Source of the DNA: Methanofastidiosum sp964630765
GTDB taxonomy: Archaea > Methanobacteriota_B > Thermococci > Methanofastidiosales > Methanofastidiosaceae
Length of the DNA: 5,147 nt
Reading direction: 5' to 3'
Assembly (NCBI GenBank): GCA_964630765.1
Contig: CAZVXE010000076.1
Span: 1 to 5,147 of the forward strand
This document shows positions 1 through 4,965 of this stretch, piece by piece (position 1 is the first letter of the stretch; each line of letters begins with the position of its first letter). The notes under the pieces are model-generated. The model was not told the origin of the DNA, did no database searches, and saw nothing but the letters and a program-made list of their open reading frames with translations. A program made the translations under genes and the position numbers.

Positions 1-19
1 ATAAGAAATAATAAATAGA

Positions 20-27
20 TTTAATAA
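20..27 (+). promoter_or_regulatory. Possible TATA box of the radical SAM gene
   Basis: The sequence TTTAATAA resembles the archaeal TATA consensus (TTTAWATA). Its centre lies about 25 nt before the ATG at 49, which would put the transcription start at or next to the start codon. No clear Shine-Dalgarno site lies between, in agreement with a leaderless mRNA. The region is generally AT-rich, so a chance match is possible. Confidence 0.35.
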
Positions 28-48
28 TAGCATCTAGAAAGCGAGTGC

Positions 49-1062
49 ATGATAAAAAATATCCTTCTTGGGAGACCATTTTTGGTCGTGTTTAATCTTA
101 CAAGAAGATGCAATTCTATATGTCCAATGTGTAGTATATGGAAAACCCCTTCCAAGCTAAAAGACGAGCTCACCCTTGAAGAAATTGAGAATATATTCAA
201 GGATTTAAAATCTTACGGTGTAAAACATGTTTTTCTGCAGGGTGGTGAGCCTTTACTTAGAAAGGATATAGTGCAAATTATCGAGTTACTAATTGGTCTA
301 GAATTCAACCCAACTTTGATAACAAATGGCTTACTCTTAGATGAAAAAATTGCCAATAAAATTGCAGGACTCAAGTGCAATGTGAGTATCAGTCTTGATT
401 CCTTAGATCAAAAAAAGTATAAGAAAATTAGGGGTGTTGACAAACTACCCCTTTTACTACATAATATAGAGTATTGTAGTAAAATAAAAGATAAAAAAGG
501 AATGTGGCATATAATTTCAACAATAAGTAAAATTAATCATGACGAAGTTATGGACCTATTTAATTTTGCAGGAAACAATGGATTTAAGTTCAACGCTTAT
601 CCTTACAATTATTCTCACTGCCATTCTAGTGCATATGATGAAGAAATGAGTTATGACGATAACCCAAAAATAATTATTGACGCATTTAAAAAATTGAGTT
701 TATTATCCCAAAAAGAAGGATTGATATTTGATAAGCTCATATATGATGAGTCAATTAAATATCTTGAAGGCAATTATTGTGCACCATGTGATGCCATGAA
801 GAGATCTATAATATTAACTGAAAAAGGAGAAATAGCCCCATGCCTCGAATTTAAACCATCTGCAAATCTAAAAGAAATGGGGGTAAAGCAAGCCCTAAAA
901 AAATTGGATTATTCAAAAGTAAAAAAATGTTATATGGAAACTCCTTGTTTCTATGGGTGTACACGTGGCTCAGGAATTATTATCCGCAAAATACCTGAAG
1001 TCTTCTTGTTTGCCCTGAGAAATCCAAGGACCATTGCAAGTTATATTCGGGCTTATTTTTAA
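49..1062 (+). CDS. Radical SAM protein with SPASM/twitch-like Cys-rich C-terminus
   Basis: Encodes 337 residues. The radical SAM signature CxxxCxxC is present as C21, C25 and C28 (CNSICPMC) and should hold the 4Fe-4S cluster that cleaves S-adenosylmethionine to the 5'-deoxyadenosyl radical. GGEP at 65-68 is the SAM-amine contact motif, and SLDS at 115-118 fits a later TIM-barrel strand. The C-terminal third has six further cysteines (C244, C247, C265, C294, C300, C304), spaced like a degenerate SPASM or twitch region that would carry auxiliary Fe-S clusters. The protein ends in a basic, aromatic tail (RNPRTIASYIRAYF) that could sit against a membrane; this is inference. No signal peptide is visible, so it is presumably cytoplasmic. 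The substrate is unknown: no short precursor-peptide gene is seen in the adjacent 54 nt, and the downstream lipoprotein has its own promoter. The ATG at 49 leaves about 20 residues before the first cluster cysteine, which is normal. MoaA, PqqE and AhbC/D-like roles cannot be told apart from sequence alone. Confidence 0.9.
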   Translation: MIKNILLGRPFLVVFNLTRRCNSICPMCSIWKTPSKLKDELTLEEIENIFKDLKSYGVKHVFLQGGEPLLRKDIVQIIELLIGLEFNPTLITNGLLLDEKIANKIAGLKCNVSISLDSLDQKKYKKIRGVDKLPLLLHNIEYCSKIKDKKGMWHIISTISKINHDEVMDLFNFAGNNGFKFNAYPYNYSHCHSSAYDEEMSYDDNPKIIIDAFKKLSLLSQKEGLIFDKLIYDESIKYLEGNYCAPCDAMKRSIILTEKGEIAPCLEFKPSANLKEMGVKQALKKLDYSKVKKCYMETPCFYGCTRGSGIIIRKIPEVFLFALRNPRTIASYIRAYF

Positions 1063-1066
1063 TTTT
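1056..1066 (+). terminator. Possible oligo-T terminator after radical SAM gene
   Basis: T5 followed by AA and T4 spans the stop codon of the radical SAM gene. Archaeal RNA polymerase commonly terminates at T-tracts without a hairpin. The site is short and lies in AT-rich DNA. Confidence 0.3.
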
Positions 1067-1073
1067 CCATATA

Positions 1074-1081
1074 TTTATATA
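1074..1081 (+). promoter_or_regulatory. TATA box of the lipoprotein gene
   Basis: TTTATATA is an exact match to the archaeal TATA consensus. It predicts a transcription start near 1102-1106, a short distance before the GTG at 1117. This makes the lipoprotein gene its own transcription unit rather than part of an operon with the radical SAM gene. Confidence 0.55.
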
Positions 1082-1116
1082 TTGGCTAGATTAGTCTTGT
1101 TTAGAATATTTGATAG

Positions 1117-2241
1117 GTGATTACAACGAGAAAAATGATCTTATCGCTAATAATTGTGATTTTTATAGTATCTGTTTTTAGTGGATGTTCATCAAATGAA
1201 AAATATATCTGGTCAAAAACTTACGACAGTGGCAAGGATGATTTTGCTTTAGGTGTTGCGGCAGATGCAAGTAACAATACCATAGTAACAGGATATATCT
1301 CAAATGGTAATGACAATGACATTTATACAATTAAATACAATCCTGATGGCAACGTTTTATGGGAAAAATTATACGATGGAGGCAACAATGACTATTCATT
1401 AGCAGCTGTCACTGATTCTGGAAATAATGTCATAGTTACCGGTTTTGTGAATAACGGAGTTAATAATGATTACTTCACAATAAAGTATGACATAAATGGC
1501 AATATACTCTGGACTAGATCTCATGATGCTGGGCATAATGAAAATGCACAAGGCCTGGCAACTGATTCTAAAGATAATATTATCGTTACGGGAGAGGTAT
1601 ACCCAGGAGTTGATGTTAATTTTCATACTATAAAATATGACCCAGACGGCAATATTTTATGGGAAAAATCATATGATGGCGGGAATAAGGAATATGCATT
1701 TGATGTCGCAACTGACTCAAATGACAACGTAATTGTTACCGGGTATTCCTCTAGTGGTTCAGGTTATGATTTCTGCACCATAAAATATGATAGTAGCGGA
1801 AAATTTTTATGGAAGAAAACATACGATGGAGGAAATACTGATAAGTCCTATGAAGTAGCAACAGATTCGAATGACAACATAATCGTTGCAGGAGAAACTC
1901 TCAATGGTAACAATGTGGATTTCTTAATGGTAAAATATGATCCAAATGGGAACATCATATGGACAAAAACTTACGACAGCAGCAAAGATGACTATGCATT
2001 GGGTCTAGCAACTGATTCAACAGGCAACATAATAGTAACAGGGTATATCACTAAGGATCAAGACAAGAATTTTTATACAATTAAGTATGACCCACGGGGC
2101 AATATTTTATGGGAGAAGTCGTATAACAGTGGAAAAGATGACTATTCACTTGACGTAGCAACTGATCAAAACAATAAAATAATAGTCACTGGTTATGTCT
2201 TTAATGGAACAAACAATGATTTCTTCACAATAAAGTATTAA
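1117..2241 (+). CDS. Exported lipoprotein, seven-repeat SBBP-type beta-propeller
   Basis: Encodes 374 residues. The N-terminus is a lipoprotein-type signal: basic TTRK, a hydrophobic core at about 7-20, then FSGC with C24 as the likely lipidated residue. The mature protein is therefore probably anchored outside the cytoplasmic membrane. From W32 to the end there are seven repeats starting at W32, W82, W132, W182, W232, W282 and W332. All are exactly 50 residues except the last, which is 43. Each reads roughly WxKxYDxG, then VATDSxxNIIVTGY, then DFxTIKYDPxGNIL, resembling the Pfam SBBP (beta-propeller repeat) family. Four strand-like segments per unit and seven units fit a single closed seven-bladed propeller, with the N-terminal EKYIW strand replacing the missing tail of unit 7. 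Loops are rich in Asp, Asn and Gly. The ligand or partner is unknown. I chose the GTG start because in-frame TGA and TAG stops lie directly before it and because it supplies the positive n-region. The ATG at 1135, with AGGTGAT 13 nt upstream, is the alternative and lacks that charge. Confidence 0.88.
   Translation: MITTRKMILSLIIVIFIVSVFSGCSSNEKYIWSKTYDSGKDDFALGVAADASNNTIVTGYISNGNDNDIYTIKYNPDGNVLWEKLYDGGNNDYSLAAVTDSGNNVIVTGFVNNGVNNDYFTIKYDINGNILWTRSHDAGHNENAQGLATDSKDNIIVTGEVYPGVDVNFHTIKYDPDGNILWEKSYDGGNKEYAFDVATDSNDNVIVTGYSSSGSGYDFCTIKYDSSGKFLWKKTYDGGNTDKSYEVATDSNDNIIVAGETLNGNNVDFLMVKYDPNGNIIWTKTYDSSKDDYALGLATDSTGNIIVTGYITKDQDKNFYTIKYDPRGNILWEKSYNSGKDDYSLDVATDQNNKIIVTGYVFNGTNNDFFTIKY
1210..2238 (+). 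repeat. Seven tandem 150-bp coding repeats (propeller blades)
   Basis: Units begin with TGG at 1210, 1360, 1510, 1660, 1810, 1960 and 2110. The first six are exactly 150 bp with no indels, and the last has 129 bp before the stop codon. Units have diverged at the DNA level, so this is an old protein-level repeat, although units 1-2 and 6-7 still share exact 16-mers 750 bp apart. Confidence 0.93.
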
Positions 2242-2254
2242 TTTATTTTTTATT
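2242..2254 (+). terminator. T-rich tract ending the lipoprotein transcript
   Basis: TTTA followed by T6 begins directly after the lipoprotein stop codon and is a plausible archaeal oligo-T terminator for the plus strand. The same bases encode the Lys/Asn-rich end of rnp3 on the other strand, which may explain the composition instead. Confidence 0.4.
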
Positions 2255-2842
2255 GATTAGCATCTCAGGAACAGTTGTAATCGCACCCTTGGCTTCCCTT
2301 ATGTCCATACCCAGTATACATCCAAAGGATACAAGGGTCAAAGGTGTTTTGATCTCGTTTGCATCTCTAGCACCAGAAGTTAAAACTATTGGAAATAAAA
2401 ACTTTCTATAAGCCTTAAGTAGCTCTCTATTAGTTTCTAGCATCTTTGTCCTTCTGTACCTCTGGGTGTTAAAAATATCTTGGATATTTAATTCAAAACC
2501 AATTGAATTTTCCCTGGCCAGTTCAAAACAGACTTTGTCAAGATTATCTGGGTTAGAAATAAAAGTGATTTCTTTTATTTTGAGGGCCTCTCTATTCTCT
2601 TTTGAATCCCTGCCTTTGAAAATTATTACATCTATGCCTTCTGCTCTTCTAATAATTTTCTTAGCGTTTCTGGATTCATCGTCAATTTCAATGCCAAAAA
2701 GAATGTCCTCTGTTTTATTTTTGTCAAAGCTATCTAAAACAACCTTATAGTTTTCTGCATTAACAGGTTTAACTAATGCTGTTTTTGAAAAATAAGATGA
2801 AGGATAACCTCTAAGATCAATTGCTGAATAGTAGCTTCCCAT
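2243..2842 (-). CDS. rnp3: RNase P protein component 3 (Rpp30 family)
   Basis: Encodes 199 residues from the ATG at 2842. Archaeal Rnp3/Rpp30 is a TIM-barrel-like (PHP-related) protein subunit of RNase P, which removes tRNA 5' leaders. It works with Pop5, Rpp21 and Rpp29 on the catalytic RNA. Visible family features are the opening AIDLRG strand (D9), FELNIQDIF at 116-124, and PIVLTSGARD containing the family SGA motif (156-158). The C-terminus has LGMDIREAKGAITTVPEML, the usual last strand and helix. The start is a choice. The ATG gives the short N-terminus normal for the family and has AAAGG 9 nt upstream, but it overlaps the COG1325 gene by 26 bp. A TTG at 2881 would add 13 residues (MSHIQKVGKRLSR) and has no good ribosome site. 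It is the last gene of the L15e operon in this window, and no pop5 follows. Its stop is 1 bp from the convergent lipoprotein stop. Confidence 0.88.
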   Translation of the reverse strand: MGSYYSAIDLRGYPSSYFSKTALVKPVNAENYKVVLDSFDKNKTEDILFGIEIDDESRNAKKIIRRAEGIDVIIFKGRDSKENREALKIKEITFISNPDNLDKVCFELARENSIGFELNIQDIFNTQRYRRTKMLETNRELLKAYRKFLFPIVLTSGARDANEIKTPLTLVSFGCILGMDIREAKGAITTVPEMLINKK

Positions 2843-3245
2843 TCTCGATAACCTTTTCCCTACTTTTTGGATATGTGACAAACTTCATGGATAACAGTAT
2901 GTCACCGTTATCATCAATAGTGAAATCATCGTTAAATACTCTTTCCTTGCCCATCCGGATGAACAATATCCCGTCTTCATCAAGCCTTTTTTCTAGAGTT
3001 TCAAGGATGTAATTTTTGTCAACTATTGTTAAAAAATTTGAAATGAAATCCTTTATCTCTTTGTTTTTAGAAAGCTCAACATTAATTATTGTGATTTCAT
3101 TGCCAAAATGGCCGTATGTTTTATTTTCATTAAAAGTAATATCAAAAGAAAAAAATTTAGAAAGTAAAGATTTTACTTTCTCTATATCTTCAGTTGCATG
3201 CGAAAATGTTTCTATTTGTATCCATGCGATACCAAACGGATTCAA
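2817..3245 (-). CDS. COG1325-type RNA-binding protein (predicted exosome-linked)
   Basis: Encodes 142 residues. It matches the archaeal RNA-binding family PF01877/COG1325, described as a predicted exosome subunit with a dsRBD-like fold. Its typical place beside rpl15e and rnp3 supports this. Diagnostic segments are HATED at 16-20, the YGHFGN motif at 44-49 and DEDGILFIRMGKE at 89-101. The role is inferred from family and neighbourhood: RNA binding linked to RNA processing or ribosome biogenesis in the cytoplasm. The start is a TTG 2 bp after the rpl15e stop. An in-frame TAA lies three codons upstream and the next in-frame Met is deep in the domain, so the TTG is effectively forced. AGAGGT sits 8 nt before it, inside the last codons of rpl15e, which suggests translational coupling. 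Its 3' end overlaps rnp3 by 26 bp if rnp3 starts at 2842. Confidence 0.85.
   Translation of the reverse strand: MNPFGIAWIQIETFSHATEDIEKVKSLLSKFFSFDITFNENKTYGHFGNEITIINVELSKNKEIKDFISNFLTIVDKNYILETLEKRLDEDGILFIRMGKERVFNDDFTIDDNGDILLSMKFVTYPKSREKVIENGKLLFSN
2851..2857 (-). promoter_or_regulatory. Ribosome binding site deciding the rnp3 start
   Basis: On the minus strand, AAAAGGT lies 9 nt (counted after GG) before the ATG at 2842. This supports that ATG over the upstream TTG at 2881, which lacks a comparable site. The site is embedded in the end of the COG1325 gene, so translation is probably coupled. Confidence 0.5.
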
Positions 3246-3247
3246 CC

Positions 3248-3832
3248 TTACTTACCTCTGTTTCCTCGGGCTTTAAGTGAAGGCCTTAATTTCTCAGCAC
3301 CTTTTCCTTTGTGTCTAAGTCCTCTCGATCTCTTGCCGGCTGAGGTCAAACCTCTGAACACTCTTCTCTTGTGCTGTCTTTCGCATATCCAGTTAATTCT
3401 TGGGTCTGCGAATATTTCTGGTGCAAAAGGATCAACTAGAATGACTTCATAAAAGACACGCTGTCCATCTTCGCCAACCCAGTATGAGTTTAAGACTTCA
3501 AGATTTGGAAACTTTCTTTGAACACGCTCTTCTGCAATCCATTTAAGACTCTTTTTTGGTGAATATCTCAAGATACCTTTTGTTGCGGGTCTTCTACCAC
3601 CTTTTATTGTTGGTCTCTTTCTTCCACCCCTTAAGACTCTAGTTCTTGCAACAATAAATCCTTTTTTAGCCTTGTAACCAAGTTTTCTCGCTCGGTCTAT
3701 TCTTGTTGGCCTTTCAACCTTTATTGTTGTAGGTTCCTTTCTCCACTGGATTAATCTTTCTGTCCAAAGTTCTCGTGTATAACCTTCTTTGGGCTTTTTC
3801 CAAGCCTCTTCCATATATTTGTAATATCCCAA
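3248..3832 (-). CDS. rpl15e: 50S ribosomal protein L15e
   Basis: Encodes 194 residues, the usual length for archaeal L15e, a large-subunit protein shared with eukaryotes (eL15) that binds 23S rRNA. The whole protein is colinear with the family. It opens MGYYKYMEEAW, and ERPTRIDRARKLGYKAKKG falls at 40-58. RGGRKRP lies at 68-74, NLEVLNSYWVGEDG at 110-123 and EVILVDP at 129-135. The C-terminal tail (about 161-194) is basic and Gly/Lys/Arg-rich and should thread into rRNA. The start is TTG: the family N-terminus MGxYKYxxEAW begins exactly there, and AAGGAGG lies 7 nt upstream. An ATG six codons later would cut off the conserved MGYYKY. It is the first gene of a minus-strand operon with the COG1325 and rnp3 genes. 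It has its own TATA box and a leader with a small hairpin. Nothing is truncated. Confidence 0.97.
   Translation of the reverse strand: MGYYKYMEEAWKKPKEGYTRELWTERLIQWRKEPTTIKVERPTRIDRARKLGYKAKKGFIVARTRVLRGGRKRPTIKGGRRPATKGILRYSPKKSLKWIAEERVQRKFPNLEVLNSYWVGEDGQRVFYEVILVDPFAPEIFADPRINWICERQHKRRVFRGLTSAGKRSRGLRHKGKGAEKLRPSLKARGNRGK
3254..3259 (-). promoter_or_regulatory. Shine-Dalgarno site for the COG1325 TTG start
   Basis: AGAGGT on the minus strand, 8 nt before the TTG at 3245, lies within the last codons of rpl15e. Together with the in-frame stop three codons upstream, it supports real use of TTG. Confidence 0.6.
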
Positions 3833-3839
3833 ATAAATC

Positions 3840-3846
3840 CCTCCTT
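3840..3846 (-). promoter_or_regulatory. Strong Shine-Dalgarno site for rpl15e TTG start
   Basis: AAGGAGG on the minus strand is a near-perfect anti-16S match, with 7 nt to the TTG at 3832. A strong site may compensate for the weak initiation codon of a highly expressed gene. Confidence 0.8.
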
Positions 3847-3855
3847 ACGGTTCGG

Positions 3856-3870
3856 CAAGCATTTCGCTTG
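3856..3870 (-). promoter_or_regulatory. Small hairpin in the rpl15e leader
   Basis: On the minus strand CAAGC-GAAAT-GCTTG forms a perfect 5-bp stem with a 5-nt loop, about 10 nt before the Shine-Dalgarno site and inside the predicted leader. It could be an autoregulatory L15e-binding or translation-control element. The stem is short, the function is inference, and it may be a chance inverted repeat. Confidence 0.35.
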
Positions 3871-3910
3871 AATCCACATTCCATAAGATAGACAAATGAG
3901 TTCTAAGGAG

Positions 3911-3918
3911 TTTTTAAA
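3911..3918 (-). promoter_or_regulatory. TATA box of the rpl15e operon
   Basis: TTTAAAAA on the minus strand is preceded by CGAAACC, which resembles a purine-rich BRE. It predicts a start near 3888-3891 and a leader of about 57 nt that carries the hairpin and Shine-Dalgarno site. It lies back to back with the NTPase promoter. Confidence 0.55.
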
Positions 3919-3950
3919 GGTTTCGTGAGAATAATCCTATGTTTTCCAGA

Positions 3951-3960
3951 AAATATATAA
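3951..3960 (+). promoter_or_regulatory. TATA box of the NTPase gene
   Basis: AAATATATAA, preceded by CCAGA (BRE-like), has its centre about 28 nt before the ATG at 3984. That predicts a leaderless or nearly leaderless mRNA. It also argues against the upstream in-frame ATG at 3939, which would precede its own promoter. Confidence 0.55.
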
Positions 3961-3983
3961 GTAATTTGAATATATTCTTGATA

Positions 3984-4526
3984 ATGAAGGTCCTAGTAGG
4001 CTCTAAGAATCCGGTGAAGACAGATGCTGCAAAGGAAGCATTTTCTTCTTATTTTAAAGATATTGAAGTAGAAGGGATAGAAGTAGGAAGTTCAGTACCT
4101 GACCAACCTGTAGATGAAGAAACTTTTGAAGGCGCAGAACACCGTGCTAAAGTCTTAAAAAAATTAGACGATAAGGCAAAAATTGGTGCATCTTTTTTCG
4201 TCGGAATCGAAGGAGGAGTAATTAATATTTATTCAAAGTGGTTTGGCATAGGTGTAGCATGTATAATGGACAACAAGGGAAATATAGGATTTGGAGCATC
4301 TCCTATGTTTGAACTATGGAACGATGCTATCGAAAAAGTTCTTGAAGGCGTTGAGCTTGGAGATGTAATGGCAGATGTAACAGGTGACGCTCAAATCAAA
4401 AGAAAAGGCGGGGCCGTTGGGTTTCTAACAGATGGCGTTGTTGAGAGAAAGGACCTTTACGTTTCTGCACTTAAACTTGCACTTATACCCTTCCTAAAAG
4501 AAGATCTCTATTCTAAAAAGATATAG
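3984..4526 (+). CDS. Inosine/xanthosine triphosphatase, YjjX family
   Basis: Encodes 180 residues from the ATG at 3984, the normal size for the PF01931/COG1986 non-canonical purine NTP phosphatase family. The known family activity is hydrolysis of ITP and XTP, which keeps deaminated purines out of RNA and DNA, using a divalent metal in the cytoplasm. Visible motifs are MKVLVGSKNPVK at 1-12 (substrate loop with K8 and N9), VPDQP at 38-42, ETFEGAEHRA at 46-55, GIEGG at 74-78, and KGGAVGFLTDG at 141-151 followed by LY and ALIPF near the end. All core elements are present, so it should be active. I chose this start because the family begins at MKVxVGSxNPVK and the TATA box lies between this ATG and the in-frame ATG at 3939. 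The extra 15 residues (MFSRKYISN and so on) are not family-like. Transcription diverges from the rpl15e operon. A separate TATA box precedes the next gene. Confidence 0.92.
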   Translation: MKVLVGSKNPVKTDAAKEAFSSYFKDIEVEGIEVGSSVPDQPVDEETFEGAEHRAKVLKKLDDKAKIGASFFVGIEGGVINIYSKWFGIGVACIMDNKGNIGFGASPMFELWNDAIEKVLEGVELGDVMADVTGDAQIKRKGGAVGFLTDGVVERKDLYVSALKLALIPFLKEDLYSKKI

Positions 4527-4547
4527 TTCAATCTCTTTACAAAGAAG

Positions 4548-4555
4548 TTATAAAG
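4548..4555 (+). promoter_or_regulatory. TATA box of the DUF3783 gene
   Basis: TTATAAAG is centred about 25 nt before the ATG at 4577. The bases before the ATG (TAATTTTTC) contain no Shine-Dalgarno site, so a leaderless transcript is likely. The T5 at 4571-4575 could also end the NTPase transcript. Confidence 0.45.
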
Positions 4556-4576
4556 ATAAAATTATTCTAATTTTTC

Positions 4577-4963
4577 ATGAAAAAGCAAAAGCACATTGTT
4601 GTATACGGTTACTCTGAAGAGGATGTCAATAAAATAAAAAGCTTCCTTGATAACAAATTTAATATTAATCTAGAAATAATTTCTGCATCTGGAAAAGAAA
4701 ATACCAAAATAGCAGAAATAGTTGAAAGCAATGAAAGCTCTTTCTTCGAAGATAAACAGGATAAGGTTTTGATGTTCCTAGATTTTTTGGATGAGGAAAT
4801 ACGGTATCTCCTATATAATTTCTCAGATATAAACATAGCAAAGCCTTTGTTTTGTGTTCTAACTGAGCACAACATTGAATGGAATTTTGATAAGCTAATC
4901 ATGGATTTGATTGAGGAAAGAAAATATTTTGAGGAAAAGAGAAAATCTGAAAGAAGTGGATAA
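4577..4963 (+). CDS. DUF3783 domain protein, function unknown
   Basis: Encodes 128 residues. The C-terminal half (about 63-120) matches DUF3783 (PF12646) as I recall it: a VLMFLDFLDEEI segment, then KPLFCVLTEHNIEW with the T96-E97-x-N99-xx-W102 pattern, then a charged helix. The N-terminus (KHIVVYGYSEEDVNKI) looks like a beta strand and helix that may be a diverged second copy of the same fold. The protein ends in a highly charged KRKSERSG tail. There is no signal peptide or membrane segment, so it is probably cytoplasmic. I know no experimentally defined function for the family. It is followed after only 2 bp by a TfoX C-terminal-domain gene on the same strand, so the two are probably co-transcribed. 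The ATG at 4577 is preferred because the TATA box is 25 nt upstream and the strand-like KHIVVYGY follows at once. Confidence 0.8.
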   Translation: MKKQKHIVVYGYSEEDVNKIKSFLDNKFNINLEIISASGKENTKIAEIVESNESSFFEDKQDKVLMFLDFLDEEIRYLLYNFSDINIAKPLFCVLTEHNIEWNFDKLIMDLIEERKYFEEKRKSERSG

Positions 4964-4965
4964 TT

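Noticed and set aside
1063..1116. Possible precursor-peptide gene between the radical SAM and lipoprotein genes
   Set aside because: Only 54 nt, AT-rich, containing a TATA box and stops; no usable open frame.
1399..1626. Open frame of 75 codons on the minus strand inside the lipoprotein gene
   Set aside because: Antisense to a clear repeat-coding gene; no domain, promoter or ribosome site.
1210..2238. Tandem repeats as a CRISPR or DNA-level satellite
   Set aside because: The 150-bp units are fully coding, diverged, and conserved at the protein level; no short direct repeats with spacers.
2843..2881. TTG start for rnp3 at 2881
   Set aside because: It has no Shine-Dalgarno site and adds 13 non-family residues; the ATG at 2842 has AAAGG 9 nt upstream. 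Not fully excluded.
2466..3452. Several plus-strand open frames opposite rnp3, COG1325 and rpl15e
   Set aside because: Antisense shadows of three confidently identified genes, with low-complexity Ser/Leu-rich products.
3847..3875. tRNA T-arm-like GGTTC...GAATCC upstream of rpl15e
   Set aside because: No acceptor, D or anticodon arms around it; better explained as leader sequence with a small hairpin.
3939..3983. Upstream in-frame ATG giving a 15-residue extension of the NTPase
   Set aside because: A TATA box at 3951-3960 lies downstream of it, and the family starts at MKVLVGSKNPVK (3984).
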